From Rhyzopertha dominica (lineage: Eukaryota; Arthropoda; Insecta; Coleoptera; Bostrichidae): DNA of 64,000 nt. The translations under genes were made by a program, and so were the position numbers. Below are positions 55,901 through 63,330 of the stretch, piece after piece (position 1 is the first letter of the stretch; each line of letters begins with the position of its first letter). The notes under the pieces were generated by a model. It was not told where the DNA came from. It worked only from the letters and a program-made list of their open reading frames with translations, and searched no databases. The stretch is from positions 14,543,621 through 14,607,620 of the forward strand of contig QCXZ01000003.1 in NCBI GenBank assembly GCA_025024175.1, written 5' to 3'.

Positions 55901-56892
55901 CTGTACCGCAGCCACTTGTTCAAGTGGACGTAACCAAAGCAATACCTCAGTACATAACAGCACCAAATCAATTGCACATTCCCATTCAGGTCCCGTACAG
56001 TGTTGATAAGAACGTTCCAATAACCGTCACTTTGGAAAAGGTGATTGAAAAGCCTGTTCCTGTGCAGGTAGATAAAATAATAGAGAAGCCGGTTAGAGTA
56101 CCATATGAAGTAACCAAGTATGTGGATCGACCGTATCCAGTACAGTTTACTGTACCCCAACCGTACCCAGTGGAAGTACGTGTACCAATACCATTCCCTG
56201 TGCATGTGCCACAGCCAGCGCCAGCAAACAAAAAAGTTCCTGTTCCTCAATTCATCGAGAAGCCTTCTCATGTGGAAAGGCCATTCGTACAATACATAGA
56301 TAAACCCCATCCCTTACCGGCAAAGGCACCTTTATCTGTACAACCGTATTACATTCAGGTGCCGTTTATACAAAGGGCAAACACTGCAGCAACCTACACC
56401 TTGCCATATCCAAATTATGTAAGCGTATACTTCCAGCAACATTTCCCTTCGAATCCAAAGACGCCACAAGCTCAACAATTGCGCGCCCCTCACTACAAAC
56501 CGCAACAATTACTGCCAGTCAATGACCAAAAGCCTGTTGATACGAAACAAACTTTGTACCAGTATTCCTATTCGCCTCCAAATGGCTTGCGCGGCTACTT
56601 ACCGCCTCCAGGTTCACCTAAACCTGCTTACGATCAAGAATCAGCGCAAAGTTTCTTGCAAGGGCAGTTCGCTTTCGGTGGAAATAGCTATGGTGGATTG
56701 TTACCTCCTAAAGCTCAGAGCTACCGAAGTGGAGGTCAGCAAACACGCAATCAGCAGCATTTCGGTAGGTTAAGGAGTGCTCGATCGAATCTTAAAAACC
56801 CAAGACTCGAATATGGCTTCTTGCCACCAATGATTCCATCTCTACAGATAGATGAGAATGGAAATCCAATTGAGAAGGACGAACAGAGGTAG
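36179..56892 (+). CDS. Cuticular protein, Rebers-Riddiford (CPR) family, 976 residues, five exons
   Basis: Joining 36179-36214, 44048-44134, 50833-50930, 54122-54287 and 54349-56892 gives one open frame with GT-AG introns throughout (7833, 6698, 3191 and 61 bp). Residues 1-27 form a signal peptide (hydrophobic core VSLVLLLILLS), so the protein should be secreted by epidermal cells. Residues 42-101 form the chitin_bind_4 domain: KYEYGYSIADEKG ... G.RYFVQG ... VEYIADDWGFHP, with the aromatic residues that contact chitin. The 847-residue tail is encoded by one exon. It is rich in Q, P and V, repeats FVQQLP, has a Pro-Val block at about 673-803 (PVPVQV, YPVEVRVP) and ends with LPP motifs. It is much longer than typical CPR proteins (100-300 residues). 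I infer a matrix protein with a long flexible region. The subfamily and symbol are not certain. Confidence 0.9.
36880..37530 (-). mobile_element. Mariner-like (DUF4817-type) transposase remnant in intron 1
   Basis: On the minus strand, blocks read CTDEVIFTLNGTVSSQNCRRW (about 37265-37205, first catalytic acid region), NVWCGIYKNRIVGPFFF and KANRYLQFLQN (about 37135-37030), and, after a deletion, DPARSPGLTPLDFFW (about 37000-36955). The HDGAP block with the second acid is missing. CCCTGTATA at about 37662-37670 may belong to its upstream terminal repeat, but no partner was found. It is inside intron 1, opposite to the host gene. Confidence 0.65.
37535..39090. other. Intron 1 sequence, nothing recognised
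   Basis: AT-rich intron DNA. The frame at 37539-37784 has no known domain. Confidence 0.5.
39103..39191 (+). ncRNA. Hammerhead ribozyme (type I-like, complete core)
   Basis: Stem I distal part: 39103-39115 pairs with 39179-39191 over 13 bp including one G-U. An asymmetric internal region (39116-39129 with 39165-39178) leads to the core CUGAUGA at 39130-39136. Stem II is GCUGU/ACAGC (39137-39141, 39146-39150) with loop AAUG. GAAA follows at 39151-39154. Stem III AUA/UAU closes GUAC, and the cleavage triplet AUC ends at 39164. Every invariant hammerhead nucleotide is present, so self-cleavage between 39164 and 39165 is predicted. It lies in intron 1 on the gene's sense strand. A diverged relative is at 63240-63330. 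Such ribozymes are known from insect satellites, retrozymes and Penelope-like elements. Confidence 0.82.
39741..40628 (+). CDS. PLE reverse-transcriptase C-terminus and GIY-YIG endonuclease, 295 codons
   Basis: One open frame. It opens with GVPFLDTKVI followed by WYQKPTSSGRYINFLSNHS, the end of a PLE reverse transcriptase, then a lysine-rich linker. From residue about 187, VVYSLKCDTCEKIYVGQTSQ with R and H further on (LSSRIALHKSDIR) is the GIY-YIG nuclease with the CxxC typical of PLE versions. The tail EEVKILEKENVTNKLLILE is also usual. The GTG at 39741 is not a real start, since the frame enters from the truncated 5' side. The lack of stops over 888 bp suggests a younger insertion than the other copies. 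Function is lost because RT is missing. Confidence 0.82.
   Translation: MDGGVPFLDTKVIRQNNKIVLDWYQKPTSSGRYINFLSNHSIKIKINFIRQMKHRIKKISHPNYINKNLQKLKIMLLQNSYPQTLINKILFSTIDYLQNDCAINQQNLNSVNVLDRVEQQENHDSQSNHNSEVSRFGSLQNITGLATKLIRSFQNEGIKIALKNFKKGSNLFSKLKSKISLQYQSNVVYSLKCDTCEKIYVGQTSQWLSSRIALHKSDIRKDRDRCSLGEHVIRNNHIINWEEVKILEKENVTNKLLILEMYQINKSANTINKKSDTQNLSNIYTYLLSEEILKS
40848..40885 (+). ncRNA. Hammerhead-like fold at PLE 3' end
   Basis: Stem I GCC/GGC, core CUGAAGA (matches CUGANGA), stem II GAUUU/AAAUC with loop AAAAUA, GAAA, a minimal helix III (A-GC-U) and U before stem I. This follows the minimal PLE hammerhead pattern with an intact core, but stem I is only 3 bp, so activity alone is doubtful. 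PLE hammerheads of this kind are thought to work as dimers. Confidence 0.45.
40944..40997. repeat. (TA)n microsatellite
   Basis: About 27 TA units interrupted once by TG near 40981. Confidence 0.95.
41000..44047. other. Rest of intron 1, nothing recognised
   Basis: AT-rich intron DNA. Frames at 41296-41643 and 42996-43274 are hydrophobic or low-complexity and lack recognisable motifs. Confidence 0.45.
44048..44134 (+). CDS. Cuticular protein exon 2
   Basis: Twenty-nine codons between a pyrimidine-rich acceptor (CTCTTTTTAG) and donor AAG|GTAAGA. It completes the signal peptide and the short pre-domain segment KPPPGYQKPLEEIDK. Phase 0 on both sides. Confidence 0.88.
44575..44985 (+). pseudogene. 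Penelope-like reverse-transcriptase fragment in intron 2
   Basis: The frames read PRLYHLSKICKTNVP (about 44637-44680), then FRPIVNMIDSL, then after a gap FTKVHILDAIDIFSV, LSEHCLKSIYLNSGLYEQKL and LLNPIVAGYLVNERFEG (to about 44985). This is the PLE RT order: LYGLPKIHK, RPIVN, SLFTNVP, ...YEQ.dGvAMGSPLSP..A..yme.FE. The catalytic and conserved sites are eroded by stops and shifts. It is a different part of the element from the copy at 39741, so it is an independent insertion. Confidence 0.65.
45026..45243. repeat. Inverted pair of a short repeat family
   Basis: Arms 45026-45115 and 45150-45243 are diverged inverted copies (start ACAATAGATTGCAACT, end near CACTCAA) around a 34-bp loop. Each arm also aligns to the tandem units at 45405-45757 (TTTGTAATACT..., CGAAGGA..GT, ACAGTAACACT). 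No coding sequence. Confidence 0.7.
45405..45757 (+). repeat. Tandem duplication of a 172-173 bp repeat unit
   Basis: Unit 1 (45405-45576) and unit 2 (45577-about 45757) share GTTTGTAATACTTG (45427 and 45599), CAGTAACACTT, ATATTCTTTTAA and GCACGTTATGACAACT (45542 and 45715), giving a constant spacing of 172-173 bp. With the inverted arms at 45026-45243, four diverged copies lie within 730 bp. Confidence 0.75.
45760..48520. other. Intron 2 sequence, nothing recognised
   Basis: AT-rich intron DNA. The minus-strand frame 47515-47748 (77 codons) has no known domain. A perfect B-box GGTTCGATTCC on the minus strand at about 47957-47967 has no A box. Confidence 0.45.
48521..48552 (+). repeat. Interstitial (TCAGG)n array
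   Basis: About six pentamers GGTCA (= TCAGG), the first two degenerate or with n. Flanked on both sides by AGGATCT.CT.CATC..TTTTCTTCT.GTA. (about 48490-48520 and 48551-48580), so the array sits between direct repeats. Confidence 0.8.
48585..49617. other. Intron 2 sequence, nothing recognised
   Basis: AT-rich intron DNA. A near-palindrome of about 55 bp (TGCTTTTTTCAAAATT with AATTTGAAAAAGCA) lies at 49540-49596. Confidence 0.45.
49618..49731. repeat. Foldback repeat, 43-bp arms
   Basis: Arms 49618-49660 and 49689-49731 are inverted copies with three mismatches (outer ends TTGAATAAAAA, inner ends CTAGATGA) around a 28-bp AT-rich loop. It resembles a small MITE or hairpin element. No clear target duplication. 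Confidence 0.7.
50833..50930 (+). CDS. Cuticular protein exon 3 (first half of chitin-binding domain)
   Basis: 98 nt between TTTGCAG and AG|GTATGAG, encoding DPPKYEYGYSIADEKGTGQG through HAQG and two bases of the next arginine codon (phase 2 exit). CPR genes often split the RR domain by an intron. Confidence 0.92.
51440..53720 (-). mobile_element. APE-type non-LTR retrotransposon (LINE), degenerate, in intron 3
   Basis: On the minus strand from right to left: apurinic-type endonuclease pieces (GLKIDIVTLTETNKK near 53600, HVYSGVPKEGRAQGEVSLA near 53540, ADINGRTG near 53300), a linker (ITIEKWKTYCTNLSTENRVQF, about 52660-52560), reverse-transcriptase blocks (KMVHLTFVDL near 52230, LRQGYSLSPTLF near 52100-52070), and FADN at 51983-51972 in place of the catalytic FADD. 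A C-terminal YKWTPATRRKRNR region near 51620-51570 is normal for such elements. Stops and shifts occur throughout. At about 2.3 kb it is shorter than an intact copy. It sits antisense inside intron 3. Confidence 0.75.
54122..54287 (+). CDS. Cuticular protein exon 4 (second half of chitin-binding domain)
   Basis: 166 nt between GTTGCAG and CAG|GTAATG. It finishes the arginine codon and encodes YFVQGASSNQNVEYIADDWG and FHPLVEYSN, the most conserved part of the RR consensus, then an acidic linker. Confidence 0.93.
54349..56892 (+). CDS. Cuticular protein exon 5 (Q/P/V-rich tail)
   Basis: 847 codons plus TAG after a 61-bp intron ending CTTCCGTAG. An alternative AG five bases downstream would delete the first two codons in frame. 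The exon has no stop over 2.5 kb in AT-rich DNA and shows clear compositional bias (Gln, Pro, Val, Thr, Ser), both signs of selection. Large minus-strand open frames at 55783-56310 are shadows of the Pro-Val repeats. Confidence 0.92.
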   Translation: MQFNPEQGNTESSQLLKQPTDPDGENSVVASTTVSPVPIAPTTEISDTSAQTLGPNFENKDEGLPQTTEIPMQDKISSSDGVFVQQLPFEGVIQRFLDDQNSIQQNVGSEDQQSEPPSKSNIFIIERPQLVSFHNPMDLAGLVESHIHQIQNDQRKESAKNTGRNDDFDEGILRQQVAGSFGSKLSAPGHATGRPLHTQEIRPRTRKPSRLVENTSKLISGQDVLNINDAIGKAAEDTAVASATPSLLKVTEQNFASTDVSLSQINVVELDRVQSTTPASITSTVQPMQLSKQPIIVEEYEDGQVTSEINQVTENVQGSTVENIISEDSQAIQSETDSSSVLVTPRPVSANFLAPITAGIRLQHIEQNQPEMPKRTQTKEKYLVEIQKTLPYYIGKLEYMENEADDISLQPDGNSTNKEAEKTAVAHLELGAALMNFPVPSIPNGRPEFVQQLPLEHRKQVFADTQDYQQLNDINVQQLPSTSINTKFAEYDQQQAQGEQIQVPIQQGAAAIVEKVKPVPQPLVQVDVTKAIPQYITAPNQLHIPIQVPYSVDKNVPITVTLEKVIEKPVPVQVDKIIEKPVRVPYEVTKYVDRPYPVQFTVPQPYPVEVRVPIPFPVHVPQPAPANKKVPVPQFIEKPSHVERPFVQYIDKPHPLPAKAPLSVQPYYIQVPFIQRANTAATYTLPYPNYVSVYFQQHFPSNPKTPQAQQLRAPHYKPQQLLPVNDQKPVDTKQTLYQYSYSPPNGLRGYLPPPGSPKPAYDQESAQSFLQGQFAFGGNSYGGLLPPKAQSYRSGGQQTRNQQHFGRLRSARSNLKNPRLEYGFLPPMIPSLQIDENGNPIEKDEQR

Positions 56893-57089
56893 AAAGTGCC
56901 GTGTTAGTAGTAGTTTTGGACTTTGTATTTATTTTTAAGTAAATATGTGCGTACTGTGAAGGGACTTTGTAACGAAGCTTAAAATTTACAGATTTATTTG
57001 TTTAGGCTAGATAGATGTATACATACAATGATTATGTAATTGTGCCCTCCTTAAAGGAGATTTATTTTGATTGATTGTGTCTTGTGTTC

Positions 57090-57103
57090 AATAAACCAAT
57101 AAA
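57090..57103 (+). terminator. Polyadenylation signals of the cuticular protein gene
   Basis: Two overlapping-region AATAAA hexamers at 57090-57095 and 57098-57103, about 200 nt after the stop codon, followed by T/G-containing sequence. They give a 3' untranslated region of roughly 230 nt. Confidence 0.7.
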
Positions 57104-57119
57104 ACACAATTAACGGTAA

Positions 57120-58555
57120 GATGAACAGTTGAAAGATTATAAAGTTAAGAGGAACTTACATGTTATTCTATTCTGATAAGACGATATTGTTTATATAATT
57201 CGTTTTTCTCTATTATAGCGATCACTACACCTTTTATATCCTGTAAGTGTGATGTAGGTAATCGTTATCTACGTACAAATGAGCAAAGATGACATGATAA
57301 ATATTTGCAAATAAATTATTTTTAATGATATGTGAGAACAGCAAATTAAAAAAGTGGTACTTATACGCGATCGAATTCTTGCAGATTAATATATATCATC
57401 AATAATTATCTTTTTATAAATACTTAAACCGAAAGTTCAACAGTAAAGCAGACGTACGAGAAACTGCTTCGGAGCTGCTTTTTCTACCCTAAAATTCTTA
57501 ATATATATTGGACCCGTTAAATTAAAATTTCAAAGTTGTTAATAATGGTGGCTTAGCAATATGATACACTGCTGCGAAAATCAGAAAGCCAGTGCCTGCG
57601 ATTGCAAATAATTAATTCTAACCTTGAACCGAAAATTTTGCTAACCTTGTGGGGTCAAATCTTTAGGTGTAAGTACACATAGGGAGTATACCACCGTAAT
57701 CTAGCACTATCTGATAAGTGCATCGTCTTTTTACTTTGTATATAACTTTTAAATGTTCTGCTTCATATTCGGATAAAGAAGTAAATTATTTTTCTACACC
57801 AGGAAGTGTATTTGGTTTCCTGGCAAGAAACAAGTCAAATTTGCAACCTCTAATAATAATAGTAGCAATTCCAGTAATTCATAGTATTTATGCAAACAAG
57901 AAATAAGTGACAGTATTGTCAGCTCATCCATTAATACAACCAACTGTATGATTTTCGATCATGTAATGCTTGGAACTTACTTTTCGATGATACTGTTCTG
58001 TTACTTACGAAATGACTGCTGAATAGCGTAAAACTTGGAATTATTCGCCTTACGTGACTAATGGGATTAGTGAAAGATGTCAGTAACACTATAAAATACG
58101 TATATAACAAAACCAACTGTATAAACGAAATAGTTTATTCCCATAGTAGGTTTCGCTGAAAAAAGATAAAATAGTTTAAAGGAATTCTTTGGCGCCATTA
58201 TTAATTTAGAGCAAAGGAGTCGTCATTGGAAAGTAATTTAGGAGTTATGCGCAATGGGAAGAGGAGGTAAGTTAAAAATGGATTTGAGGTATGTGCGTAC
58301 GTTCATATTATGATTATTACTTTTTCCATTTGTGTTGCGCATTTGAAATTTGTTGGATGTCTATTTATATTGTATACAAAGTGTTGCAGAATAGCTATTC
58401 CTAATTTTCAGAATTGATAGAGGGCAATTAAATGAACTTTTTTTTTAACTAGTGTCAGGAATTTTATCTGGGTCAAGATAATCTAGAAATCTTCAAGAAC
58501 AATTTCAATTGTAACATAAAAGTTAGTTATTTAAAAATTGAATCAGTTAAGGAAT
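57120..58555. other. No gene recognised
   Basis: AT-rich sequence after the cuticular protein gene. Short frames only. Confidence 0.5.
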
Positions 58556-58564
58556 ATTTTATTA

Positions 58565-59335
58565 GAAATAATACCCCATCAAGGTTTATAGCAATTTTTC
58601 AAATTACCATAAATAAAATCCACTGAAGTTAAATCTGATGAACGTGCGGGGCATAAAATTGGGCCCCATCCTCCAAATCATACATTTGGAAATTGTGCAT
58701 TTAAATAATTTCAGCAATACAATTCAGAGTGTTCTGGTGCACCATCATGCTGCAAAACAACATTACTTCGAATATTAAGTGGAACGTTTTCAAGCAATTG
58801 TGGTAGAATGTGTTCGAGAAAAATCCTACACACATGACCATCTGACNCTGNAGTAAATATGATCCCACTACATAATTTTCAACAATCCCNGTCCAAATAT
58901 TAATAGAAAACTTTCATTGTGAATCTCGAGATAATTTTCATCGCCCCGCTATTATCTTCATTAAAATAGCTACCTATATCTTGTAAAACATATTCCGTCT
59001 ATCCATAATATGCTACTAGGAAATTTTGATTCGTCGTTAATACTATTCAAGTACTAAGTATGCGCTTTCTGCACGTCAAACAGGTGCATCTGGTATGAGC
59101 AATGAGAAGAGTGCTAGTTTTCGGGGTATTTTCAAATTGCTGCAGAACTTAATCCTCAAAGTCAACATTTCGAACAGTACAACTGAATAATGATGTATAA
59201 CAAGAAATATAATTCTCAGTATACTGCTTGGCACCTTGGCATAAGTCCCTCTTGCTTCGTAAGCATTGCTCCGTAAGCAAGATGCATGTCTGCTAATATA
59301 CGTAAAATTAAGCATTTTCAATCAAACGCTACTCT
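58565..59335 (-). mobile_element. Mariner-like (DUF4817-type) transposase, near full order but broken
   Basis: On the minus strand: N-terminal ADMHLAYGAM near 59290-59260, INIWTGIVENYVVGSYLL near 58910-58850, LEHILPQLLENVPLNIRSN near 58820-58760, then the catalytic block VLQHDGAPEHSELY (58760-58720), LNAQFPNVWFGGWGPI and the third-acid region PARSSDLTSVDF near 58640-58600. The HDGAP aspartate and the D of SSDL are visible. Stops, shifts and several n's break the frame. It is one of the most complete of the five such copies in this window. Confidence 0.72.
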
Positions 59336-59431
59336 TTTTAACGGATTAATTTTTGTGACACGCAATACAACATGTAATTAAACATTTGTAGCACTAGTAG
59401 CACACGTAAATTGATAACCACGATAATAGTG

Positions 59432-59830
59432 TTGCGGATCAGTGCCATCTGTGGACAAGAGTAGCAGGAGTGTAGATGCGGTGCGATATGGCACTGCAGG
59501 TAGTTACCCTAGCAGCAGCTAGAGGGCGGGAATGTCGATGGAATGTACTCGAAATATAGACAGCGACAGTCAGATGTCCTAGAAACATCTAGAAGGATAG
59601 CGTAGCAGGAAGCTACCTATATAAAGCGCGGGCTGGCGCATGGCGGAAAGTCTGAAGTGTGAAGTTCTGAATTCGAATAGCGATTATCAAGCAAGCGAAA
59701 GGCTTAGTGAAACAGTTGTTCTCACTGCTAGTGTGTGCAGGAAAGTGGTTTAGTGAAATAGCAGTGTTAAAACAGTATTTTGAACTAGTTATGTGTTTAG
59801 ATTTAGTATATGTGGTACTAATGCTTTAAG
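59432..59830 (+). other. GC-richer segment with TATA box; possible solo LTR or promoter
   Basis: This 400-bp block is clearly less AT-rich than its surroundings. It opens with TGTTGCGGATCAGTGCC after a short AT-rich flank and contains TATATAAAG at 59619-59627 followed by GC-rich sequence. TG at the left, a central TATA box and no reading frame recall an LTR, but I could not define the right end or a target duplication, so the identity stays open. Confidence 0.35.
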
Positions 59831-59942
59831 AGGGGCGTTTACCTAGAGCGAATCGGGTCATTTTAAGCACCTACCGTTTTACATTTTACCGAGTTATTCG
59901 AAACTTTTTCGAAGTGAAATTTCGACATGGCAATGACAAAAG

Positions 59943-60101
59943 ATGTAGCTACAACGTAGAGTTCGAGTTTTTTCTGAATTTGGTACGGTAATGTAAATAT
60001 TTGTTGTTATATTTTGCTTAAAAATGCGTATATTTGGCGAGCTATTTCTCGAAAACTAAGGCACATAAAGGAAAAACTCGAACTCCACGTTGTAGCTACA
60101 T
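59943..60101. repeat. Inverted repeat, 30-bp arms
   Basis: Arms 59943-59972 and 60072-60101 (ATGTAGCTACAACGTAGAGT at the outer left end) match with one mismatch. Similarity continues weakly outward (ACAAAAGA). The 99-bp loop is AT-rich. A degraded relative of the arm, CAAAAGAT.T.GCTACAAC, lies near 62696-62715. Probably a foldback element. Confidence 0.6.
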
Positions 60102-60104
60102 ATT

Positions 60105-61465
60105 TCTTTGTACACTACCAAAAACATGAGCACGATAAATGAGTAAAAACATTCAAAAAATCTAAAACCGCAAACCCTTTCGCACGAGCCCGTCACGAGA
60201 GCGGAATGCCAATGCCCATCCCTACCAGGTCCGTCGCGTGGTATCCAGTGAACAGTGAGGCTAAGATACAATCCTGTCGGGAACGATCGAGCGGTATACA
60301 ATCTATTCCGATATGACTGAATTTCTAAGATTGTATGTCTAATTACACGTGACAAGTTTAATGTTAAAAGCTCTTTCACATTAATTTACTGTCTGCCAAA
60401 GCAATGGGGAGGCGGAAGGAAAATTATTATATAAGTTCCGCCAGAAATCATAGTCGACATGCAGTTAGAATGAAATGTTATATAGTTCATATTTACAGAA
60501 ATAAATGGGTTATCCCATATTTTGAATAACCTGGTATAATATCATAGTAAGTTACTAATATCACGCTTACTTTTTTATGCACACCCTACAACAACAATTT
60601 TCCGAATATTAGTTTAGCCCGTCTGTTGCTCGTACGATCTTTGCGTGATTTCAACCTATCGGCTACCCTCTTACGTCCCATGTCCCGCTGGTAATATGGG
60701 TTGCATAGTTTACATTTCTGCCCGATTGCTCCAAGTAAATGCCCCTCTTAAATGAAAGGAGTTGTCTCAGAAATCCGCAGTTTCAAGCCTGTTGTCGTAA
60801 CAATAGTTGCTACTATTCAGCATTTACTTTGCCGGGAGGGGGGCGCACCATATACCGCTAGGAAAGTCCTGGGGTGACAGCTAATTATTTTCATTTCATT
60901 TCAATACTCCAGAACTATGCTCGCTACCATTTCTTAAAATTTGTTTAACCATCGCTTATATTAATTTTGATGAATGAATATGGTTTATTCCCAATAGTTA
61001 TTTACGTATATAAATAATCTTACCTATTGCAAGTTAAGATAACCTCTTTGAAAGTGACCACTAGATCGAAATGATTGTCGGAACAATATAATAAAAAAAA
61101 AACATGAAGCACAGTACAATAAAACTGTTAACTTGTTTCCAAGCTGTGTTTCAGGAAGAGTACATCTTCGACAGAACTTATGTACAAAAAATGCTTTTGC
61201 TTCTGTTTATAAAACCTTTGGCTTGATTACCACGATTGAAAAGACCTTAGAAATCGTAATCGGAGTTTACTGAAATTGTAGATTAGTCTAGTACGGAAAA
61301 CAATTCAATGCTGTTCGCTGATATGGTAATTCTTGTAAAAATGGTTATTAATGATTTAGAAACACAAAGAAAATTAAAAAATATGTTTTCTGTTCATGGT
61401 ATATATACCCACCCAGAAGTGTTAATGATTCAGCTTTGATTTTGCTGTATGACCATTTTTGAGTG
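60105..61465. other. No gene recognised; GC-richer patches
   Basis: A minus-strand frame at 60056-60379 runs through a GC-rich patch (60180-60300) but matches nothing known. Another GC-rich patch lies at 60830-60865. CTTGTTTCCAAGCT at 61133-61146 is shared with the palindromic element at 31234-31397. Confidence 0.4.
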
Positions 61466-61469
61466 ATTT

Positions 61470-61690
61470 ATCTCGAGTTATGAAGAAAAAGTATTTACAA
61501 CGAAAGAGAATATATTATCTTGGACTAGATATGTTCATGATATTTTTTTTGTACTTGGACGGGAACTGACAAACAATTGGATGTATTGTTAAAATTCTTA
61601 AATGCTACAAAATTATACAATTTACGCTAGAGGAAGAAACTGATGGAATAATTATTAATTTTCTGGACTTATCTATATTGTAAAAAACTA
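61470..61690 (+). pseudogene. Penelope-like reverse-transcriptase fragment
   Basis: Across frames the sequence reads TTKENILSWTRYVHDIFFV (about 61497-61555), then KQLDVLLKFLNATK, then QFTLEEETDG and INFLDLSI. This is the PLE 'L.W.RYvDDIFvv...ll.fLN..h..I.FT.E.e..g.l.FLDl.I' block. The first catalytic aspartate of YvDD is H here, and two frameshifts occur. It is a separate copy from those at 8, 40 and 44.6 kb. Confidence 0.65.
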
Positions 61691-61694
61691 CAAA

Positions 61695-63230
61695 ATTAGC
61701 TATGAAAAAGAATTGGCAACTACTAAACAATTAACCTTTAACAACGGATACAGTACAAAAATTATGGACCGAAAATTTAAAGAACATGTATTCACTAAGT
61801 AAATTATTACAACTAAATTTCACAACCTCCGTAAAAATGAGGGGCGTGGATATAAAAACTCTGCACACCTAAGCTCCGTATAACTTTCATGATCTTTCAA
61901 AGTGATGTTATGGTCGAACCAATCGTTTATTCAATCTGTGAACAATGTAGGGTTATTTTTAACATATTGTAGTTCCTTTTAAAATTAAGAAGCCAACGTG
62001 GTTTTCGGTGTGACCGGCAGTGCTCTTCTTCTGGAAATCTTTTTACGTACGCAGCTTTCATTTTCTATACCTTGTCATTAAAAATAAATAAGTCGAGCTA
62101 TCCATTTTACAGTTACATGTGAATTAGCCTGAACGCTTTTTTGCAAGTCGCGTCGTAAGTTTTAAACGCATTATAAGCACCCCTTAAAGCTGATAAATTT
62201 CTCAAAATTTAAGATGACCCATTTTATAACCAATATACTTGGATTTACTTATATCCAATTTTATCAACCTAGTTGTTGACTTTGGCGATATCTTAGAATA
62301 AAAGGTTATCGTATTTTATAGAATGAATAACCCATGTGTAGCTAATAATCTATCTGAGTACCAAACCAGCTAAGTAGTTGGCATATAATCGTAAATCCTT
62401 AACACTTTCTTTCTCCTAATGCCTTCAAATGAATATTTTTCAACATATTTTCAGATTAACTGTCAAAAACAGATCAATTCATCATTCTTACTTTCTGAGA
62501 ACCTAATTTAGTGTAACAAGTGTGCTCGTTAAAATTATTCAGACGCATGCAAATTCTAATAAGTCTACCGCATTCAAGTTTTTTTTGAATTCTCATCGGA
62601 GAAAGTAAAAACAACGCAACGCGCTCCAACAGCAAACAATGCGCAAAACTTATAACCTTTGACAACAATTTTCATTTGTTTGGTTCCACTGATAGCAAAA
62701 GATATTGCTACAACATTACGCATAATAGACATGCTTGACTGAAGTAATTAGACGCGTGCTAGATGCTACAGGTAGCTTATAGAACCGGTTACGTAGGTCT
62801 GTAATCAGTTCCACTGCCATGGTCGGATTCCTCATAATGAACGTGAATTTAAGAGTGCGTCTAACAGCTGGCACTCTTTCACCGCTAGCCTGCGGCTATA
62901 AAAGTTATGTGAATCAGATATGTTTAAAACCTGGCGTTAGGCATTTACTAATCAAATGGATTTTCTCATAACCAATAGTTTCGTTTATCTTGAAAATATT
63001 CATAGGCAACAGGCTTTTTACTTTCATTCGAAGCTTCAAGACCAGTTAGCTATTGATATTCTCGAAATTATACGTAGTTGTTATCAGGACTAAATTTGAA
63101 TAGCTAAACCATATTTTTCTCATTAATTTGACCATATGCCCATGCCGACTGCAACCAACATCATAATTTCTTTACATGTATATTCGAAAAGTTTTTAAAT
63201 CGCCTATCTTGGCGTATATGAGGAAAGCAA
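61695..63230. other. No gene recognised
   Basis: AT-rich sequence. CTATAAAAG at about 62896-62904, preceded by GC-rich DNA, looks like a TATA box, but no transcript can be placed downstream. Confidence 0.4.
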
Positions 63231-63239
63231 GATCTGTGC

Positions 63240-63330
63240 CGTGTTGTTTGCGTTGGGACTATAGCAGTGCTGAGGAGGCTTTATAAGCCGGAAGCAGCTA
63301 TCCATAGATTGTTTTGACGCAGACAACATG
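63240..63330 (+). ncRNA. Hammerhead ribozyme relative, core damaged
   Basis: Same architecture as 39103-39191. Distal stem I 63240-63254 with 63316-63330 (15 bp, G-U pairs included), core CUGAGGA (63270-63276, fits CUGANGA), stem II GGCUU/AAGCC with loop UAU (63277-63289), and the AUC cleavage triplet at 63300-63302. GAAA has become GGAA at 63290-63293, and stem III is poor, so cleavage is unlikely. Compared with the other copy, three stem II pairs and three stem I pairs changed on both strands. The upstream TCTGTGCCGTGTTGT is also shared, so the two are copies of one repeat. Confidence 0.65.

Noticed and set aside
55783..56310. 175-codon minus-strand frame opposite the cuticular protein exon
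   Set aside because: It is the shadow of the Pro-Val repeats on the plus strand. Its Tyr/Trp/Leu composition is what complementing such codons gives.
62885..62930. CTATAAAAG as a promoter of an unseen gene
   Set aside because: No open frame, initiator or splice site follows that would define a transcript.
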